Origin: an uncultured Roseicyclus sp.
GTDB lineage: Bacteria > Pseudomonadota > Alphaproteobacteria > Rhodobacterales > Rhodobacteraceae
NCBI GenBank assembly: GCA_947491935.1
Contig: CANLLF010000004.1
Coordinates: forward strand, 769,016-833,015
DNA: 64,000 nucleotides
Reading direction: 5' to 3'
The notes below the pieces were generated by a model that was given only the letters and a program-made list of their open reading frames with translations, was not told the DNA's origin and did not search any database. Every line of letters begins with the position of its first letter. The stretch's first letter is position 1. The position numbers and the translations under genes were made by a program. Shown one piece after another: positions 60,729-64,000 of the stretch.

Positions 60729-60743
60729 GGGCCCCGGCTCCGC

Positions 60744-61526
60744 TTAGGTCATTTCCAAAACCCAGATCGCGTAGGCACTTTCCTCGGTCCAGAATGGCCC
60801 CCTCTGATAATCGCCGTAGAGGTCCCTGACCCGAAATCCTGCGGCCTCTGCCATGACGCGCAATTCTTCAACATCGACCAGCCGATAAGTAACCTCGAAC
60901 TGCCGTTTGTCCTCAAGTTGGCCGTCGACATTGAAGATTTCGAAGGTTTGTAACGCATTGACAATGGCGCCACCGTCTACGCGTTGCTCGCAAGTGGAAA
61001 GCCTGATCGTCCGGTTGCCGCCGCTTTCCTGGAACTCACCGCGGAGACGCAATACGCCATCGATCATCTTTGCGCGGATCGCCGCATTGTGGTGCGTGCA
61101 GATAAACCGCCCACCGGGCCTCAGATGGTTGGCAACATTCGTCAAGGCATTTCGCTGTGCCGAAGGATCGGTGAGTTCTGCGAAGGATTGAAAGGGCAAC
61201 AGGGCAAGCGCGAAGTCTGATCTGGGCAACGCCAGCTCGGTGACATTGGCCTGCACGACCGTTGCTGTCAGGCCATCTTCGGTAAGCTTTTCATTCAATT
61301 TGGCGAGCATTGGCTCGGAAAGGTCCACGCATGTCAGATCGACACCAGCCTTTGCCAGCGGAATGGAAACCCGACCAGTGCCGACCATCAATTCCAAGAC
61401 CGGGCCGTCTGCCGACGTCGCTTCCTGAACGAAAAATGGAATGTCATCCGTCACGGTGACGTAACTGTCATAGAGGTTGGCCACCCAGGGCGGGCTTCCT
61501 GTCGTCTTTGCACCACGCGCGGTCAT
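60744..61526 (-). CDS. Class I SAM-dependent methyltransferase
   Basis: A 260-residue methyltransferase with motif I VLELMVGTGRVSIPLAKAGV at about residues 43-62 and CVDLSEPMLAKL next. A later HLRPGGRFICTHHN is typical of small-molecule methyltransferases. It is convergent with the regulator gene (15 bases) and diverges from the homocysteine S-methyltransferase-family gene. The substrate is unknown; an antibiotic or S/N acceptor is possible. Confidence 0.9.
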   Translation of the reverse strand: MTARGAKTTGSPPWVANLYDSYVTVTDDIPFFVQEATSADGPVLELMVGTGRVSIPLAKAGVDLTCVDLSEPMLAKLNEKLTEDGLTATVVQANVTELALPRSDFALALLPFQSFAELTDPSAQRNALTNVANHLRPGGRFICTHHNAAIRAKMIDGVLRLRGEFQESGGNRTIRLSTCEQRVDGGAIVNALQTFEIFNVDGQLEDKRQFEVTYRLVDVEELRVMAEAAGFRVRDLYGDYQRGPFWTEESAYAIWVLEMT

Positions 61527-61643
61527 GGCAATCTCCTTATCCTGATATCCTAGTCCTCAAGGCGGTGTGGCCACGATAAACGCGGCGCTTCCCCGAATGC
61601 TCACATCCTGAAAATCGATCGAACAAGGCAGCGGCGCGTCTTT

Positions 61644-61703
61644 TCACGCGGCGGCGCGCTTTATCACGCCTCTATCACGCAAGACGGAGGCCTCCCGTCA
61701 CGC
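61644..61703. repeat. Four TCACGC repeats, two at 11-bp spacing
   Basis: TCACGC starts at 61644, 61664, 61675 and 61698; the second and third lie in identical TATCACGC blocks 11 bases apart (61662 and 61673). Direct repeats at an 11-bp period are the layout used by SARP-type activators, and such a regulator is encoded ~1 kb left. The block is about 80 bases ahead of the next gene's start. Confidence 0.4.
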
Positions 61704-61781
61704 AGGCCTGAAAACACGGCGTCAGCGGGTTGCCTTGCCAAGACACGGCAGGCCTCCCCGAGAGTGTTGATGGAGATTGCT

Positions 61782-62780
61782 ATGAATAGCTTGGATGAAC
61801 ACATGCACGGAACACACGCGGCGACGGATACATACGGTGTCCTTCAACGCCTTCTAACGACCGACCGCGTGTTCCTGACGGACGGCGGCCTTGAGACATC
61901 GCTGTTTTTTATTGACGGGTTTGATGCGCCGGAATTCGCAGCGATCCTACTCATGAACGATCCCGACGCCCGACAGGCCCTGATGTCCTATTTCGAGCGG
62001 TTTCTTGCAACAGCGCAAACCGCGCAGACCGGGTTCATTCTTGATACGGTGACGTGGCGTGGATGTGTCGAGTGGGCGCCGAAGCTTGGCGTTTCCGCAG
62101 CCGAACTCGTTCAGCTTTCAAGGGATGCGGTTTCGTTTGCCAAGACTATCCGGTCCTCTTGGCAGGGCCGTGTCTCTCCGATCCTCCTGAATGGCGTCGT
62201 CGGACCGACCGGTGACGGCTATGCGCCGGAGTTGAAGCTGGACGCGGCCGTGGCGGAAGTTGTCCACGCTCCCCAGATCGCGGCCTTCGCGGAAGAAGGC
62301 GTTGACATGATCTCTGCGATCACAATGACCCATATCGGTGAAGCGATCGGCATTTCGCGCGCGGCGGGCCAGGAAGGTCTGCCCGTTGTGATCTCATTCA
62401 CCGTTGAAACCGACGGACGATTGCCGTCGGGCGACACGTTGGGCGAAGCGATCACCGCGACCGATCTAGCGACCGCAAATGCACCGCTCTACTACATGGT
62501 GAACTGCGCTCATCCCGATCACTTCCGCGAGGCCGTTCAAGGCGGGGCTGCCTGGCTGGCCCGTATCGGCGGATTGCGCGCGAATGCCTCGCGTCTGTCC
62601 CACGCCGAGCTTGACGTCGCGGGCGAGCTTGATGACGGCAACCCGGAAGAATTCGGGCAGATCCATGCAGAGATGGCGGGCATGTTTCCAAATCTGCGCG
62701 TCGTGGGCGGCTGCTGTGGCACCGACCACCGTCATATCGGATGCCTGTCGCGGCATTTGCACATCAAGAGCCCGGCCTGA
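61782..62780 (+). CDS. Homocysteine S-methyltransferase family protein
   Basis: A 332-residue zinc-dependent methyltransferase-like protein. The early FLTDGGLETSLFFIDG is the family opening. Zinc ligands are Cys in MVNCAHPDHF (about 241) and both Cys in VVGGCCGTDHRHIG (about 310-311). The ATG at 61782 follows GGAGATTGCT; others at 61764 and 61770 are less well placed. It is diverging from a SAM methyltransferase. It may regenerate methionine or use S-methyl donors such as S-methylmethionine or betaine. Confidence 0.9.
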   Translation: MNSLDEHMHGTHAATDTYGVLQRLLTTDRVFLTDGGLETSLFFIDGFDAPEFAAILLMNDPDARQALMSYFERFLATAQTAQTGFILDTVTWRGCVEWAPKLGVSAAELVQLSRDAVSFAKTIRSSWQGRVSPILLNGVVGPTGDGYAPELKLDAAVAEVVHAPQIAAFAEEGVDMISAITMTHIGEAIGISRAAGQEGLPVVISFTVETDGRLPSGDTLGEAITATDLATANAPLYYMVNCAHPDHFREAVQGGAAWLARIGGLRANASRLSHAELDVAGELDDGNPEEFGQIHAEMAGMFPNLRVVGGCCGTDHRHIGCLSRHLHIKSPA

Positions 62781-62888
62781 CCCAAGGTTCGCCCCCAATC
62801 CCGGTAGCATTTGCGCCGCTCGAACGAAACATTGCGGCTCCGGCCCATTGCCGAACAAAAATCTTATCCCAAAGCGAGGAGAAAACAG

Positions 62889-63251
62889 ATGAGAAGACGA
62901 AATTTCATGGCAGTTCTGGCCCTGATGGCCCTAGCAGGAGGCGCCTACACGGTACCACAAGCACTTGCCGCCGATGATGGATCGATTTCCGGCACCTATT
63001 CGACCCACGGACGCAACCTCGAGGGTGATGTATACGAGGGTGTCGCTGAGGTTGAGCAGACCGGTTCGGCCGTGGACATCCATTGGACGATCAACAATCA
63101 TTCCTATTCCGGATCCGGCGAGATCGATGGACGGGTCGTGACCGTGTTCTGGGGTGAAGAATTCCCGGTCGTGTACGTGGTCATGGACGACGGCGAACTT
63201 CATGGAACCTGGGGTGACGGCTTGGCCTTCGACAAGATGACACCTGAATGA
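62889..63251 (+). CDS. Small secreted protein (beta-rich, lipocalin-/fibronectin-binding-like)
   Basis: A 120-residue exported protein. GAGGAGAA precedes the ATG, and the signal MRRRNFMAVLALMALAGGAY ends near AALA. The mature part is mostly strands with alternating YSTHGRNLEGDVYEGVAEVE, SYSGSGEIDGRVVTVFW and GELHGTWGDG, a pattern seen in small alphaproteobacterial exported proteins. No catalytic residues. Function unknown. It follows the methyltransferase gene by about 110 bases. Confidence 0.78.
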   Translation: MRRRNFMAVLALMALAGGAYTVPQALAADDGSISGTYSTHGRNLEGDVYEGVAEVEQTGSAVDIHWTINNHSYSGSGEIDGRVVTVFWGEEFPVVYVVMDDGELHGTWGDGLAFDKMTPE

Positions 63252-63455
63252 GGCGCCCCCGACTTCAGCCGCGTTCCGTTGCTCTCACCCGGCAAGATCG
63301 GCCCGGAAAACCCACTGCCACCTGTCCCCTGGACAGTGGCATCCCCTCAACTCTTCAGCATGCCGAACCGGGCCATTCCAAAGGCCAAGTCTGACGAGAC
63401 ACCAACCGGCGATCGCGCAGACGACGCCATCCATTTGAAACCCAAGGGAAGTACC

Positions 63456-63815
63456 ATGTTTATCAAATACACCACTTCGGCATTGATCTTTGTCGCGACA
63501 TTATCCGGCGCCGCTGGCGTGACCAGCATTGCAGACGCGAATGTGAATTTTCATTCCAGCCGCTCCGCAATCGCGGGCGCTTGCTCGGGCGGCACGCGTT
63601 TCGGAACCAATGCGACTTCTGGCGACTATGGTTGTTTGAACGACGATTACTCGATCTATTGCACCGAATCCGACGAATGCGTTTGGGAGCCGGTGCAGTC
63701 TGCAAGACCTGCGCGGTCGCTGCCTCCGGCTCGCGGCAACGCAGAATCTGGCAGCTATTCGCATCAGGAGCCGTCTCGGACGGGCTCCGCCGCACTGCCT
63801 CCGAACCGTCATTGA
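63456..63815 (+). CDS. Small secreted hypothetical protein
   Basis: A 119-residue exported protein with a signal peptide (MFIKYTTSALIFVATLSGAA) and a short Cys-containing mature domain (IAGACSGGTRFGTNATSGDY, then CLNDDY and YCTESDECVWEP). The last ~35 residues are low-complexity with Ser/Pro/Arg. AAGGGAAG lies upstream. Four cysteines may form two disulfides in the periplasm or outside. It has no family I recognise. Confidence 0.7.
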   Translation: MFIKYTTSALIFVATLSGAAGVTSIADANVNFHSSRSAIAGACSGGTRFGTNATSGDYGCLNDDYSIYCTESDECVWEPVQSARPARSLPPARGNAESGSYSHQEPSRTGSAALPPNRH

Positions 63816-64000
63816 ACCAAGCCAGAATGCAGGGTCGTTGTTTGGTCCTGCCATGAATGGTCACTCATGTTTGCTTGAAAGCTGTTTCCCAAGACGCAGT
63901 TGCCTCGGTATCAATGGTAGCCCTCCGACCCACAGCGGATGAGGTTGGTGGCTCCTGCTCCACCGGCATCGAACGTGCCAAAGTGCAGTTGTTATCGACT

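Overview
The window looks like chromosomal DNA of a marine alphaproteobacterium of the Rhodobacteraceae (Roseobacter group). This rests on high GC, dense gene packing with many ATGA/TAATG overlaps, frequent TTG/GTG starts, and typical family content: TRAP-TAXI transport, DUF1127 mini-proteins, a DUF1523 protein, GcvA-type LysR regulators, and many IclR/GntR/HxlR/MarR regulators beside small catabolic operons. Genus assignment is not possible from reading alone. I saw no rRNA, tRNA, CRISPR array or intact insertion sequence.

Layout. (1) 1-9015, minus: a hydantoin/oxoproline-type operon with racemase, oligopeptide-family ABC transporter (binding protein, two permeases, two ATPases), hydantoinase B and the N-terminal part of hydantoinase A. 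An IclR regulator (9126) diverges, followed by an M28 peptidase and a quinone-reductase-like enzyme. Two 19-bp inverted repeats of the same form (TGTTTY-N7-GAAACA) mark both promoters. (2) 12950-18647: a MarR-sulfatase pair diverging from a TAXI-type TRAP transporter, with a near-perfect 30-bp palindrome between them. (3) 18937-21885: an ECF42-like sigma factor with its DGPF/YCII partner, then VOC, MAPEG and TfoX-N proteins. (4) 21979-28303: a GntR-controlled catabolic cluster (AA_synth protein, alpha/beta hydrolase, flavin reductase with an extra Nudix-like domain, luciferase-like monooxygenase, aldehyde dehydrogenase). (5) 28627-35168: six co-directional genes around a AAA+ ATPase, with a coiled-coil partner, two large proteins of unknown function and two small membrane proteins. 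This is the best candidate for an undescribed system. (6) 35497-39959: two paralogous cupins flanking a flavin monooxygenase, with an alpha/beta hydrolase and a divergent AraC regulator. (7) 40370-50966: an accessory region of SDR, hydrolase, Rid proteins, LysR/DMT, a secreted protein and a Cys-rich MarR. It contains three decaying genes (LysE-type exporter, thioredoxin-like, MOSC). (8) 51127-53812: DUF1127, an orphan periplasmic binding protein, GNAT and a RibD-C/DHFR-like protein. (9) 54419-58400: a methyltransferase-OsmC-monooxygenase-OsmC operon convergent with an HxlR regulator, with matching palindromes upstream of both. (10) 58746-63815: a SARP/TolB/TPR regulator, a methyltransferase, a homocysteine S-methyltransferase-family protein and two small exported proteins.

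Most blocks are self-contained units of one local regulator plus a transporter or a short oxidative/hydrolytic pathway. This fits a metabolically versatile heterotroph scavenging peptides, N-heterocycles, organosulfur or phosphonate esters and aromatic compounds. All functions are inferred from motifs and context. No database search was run.
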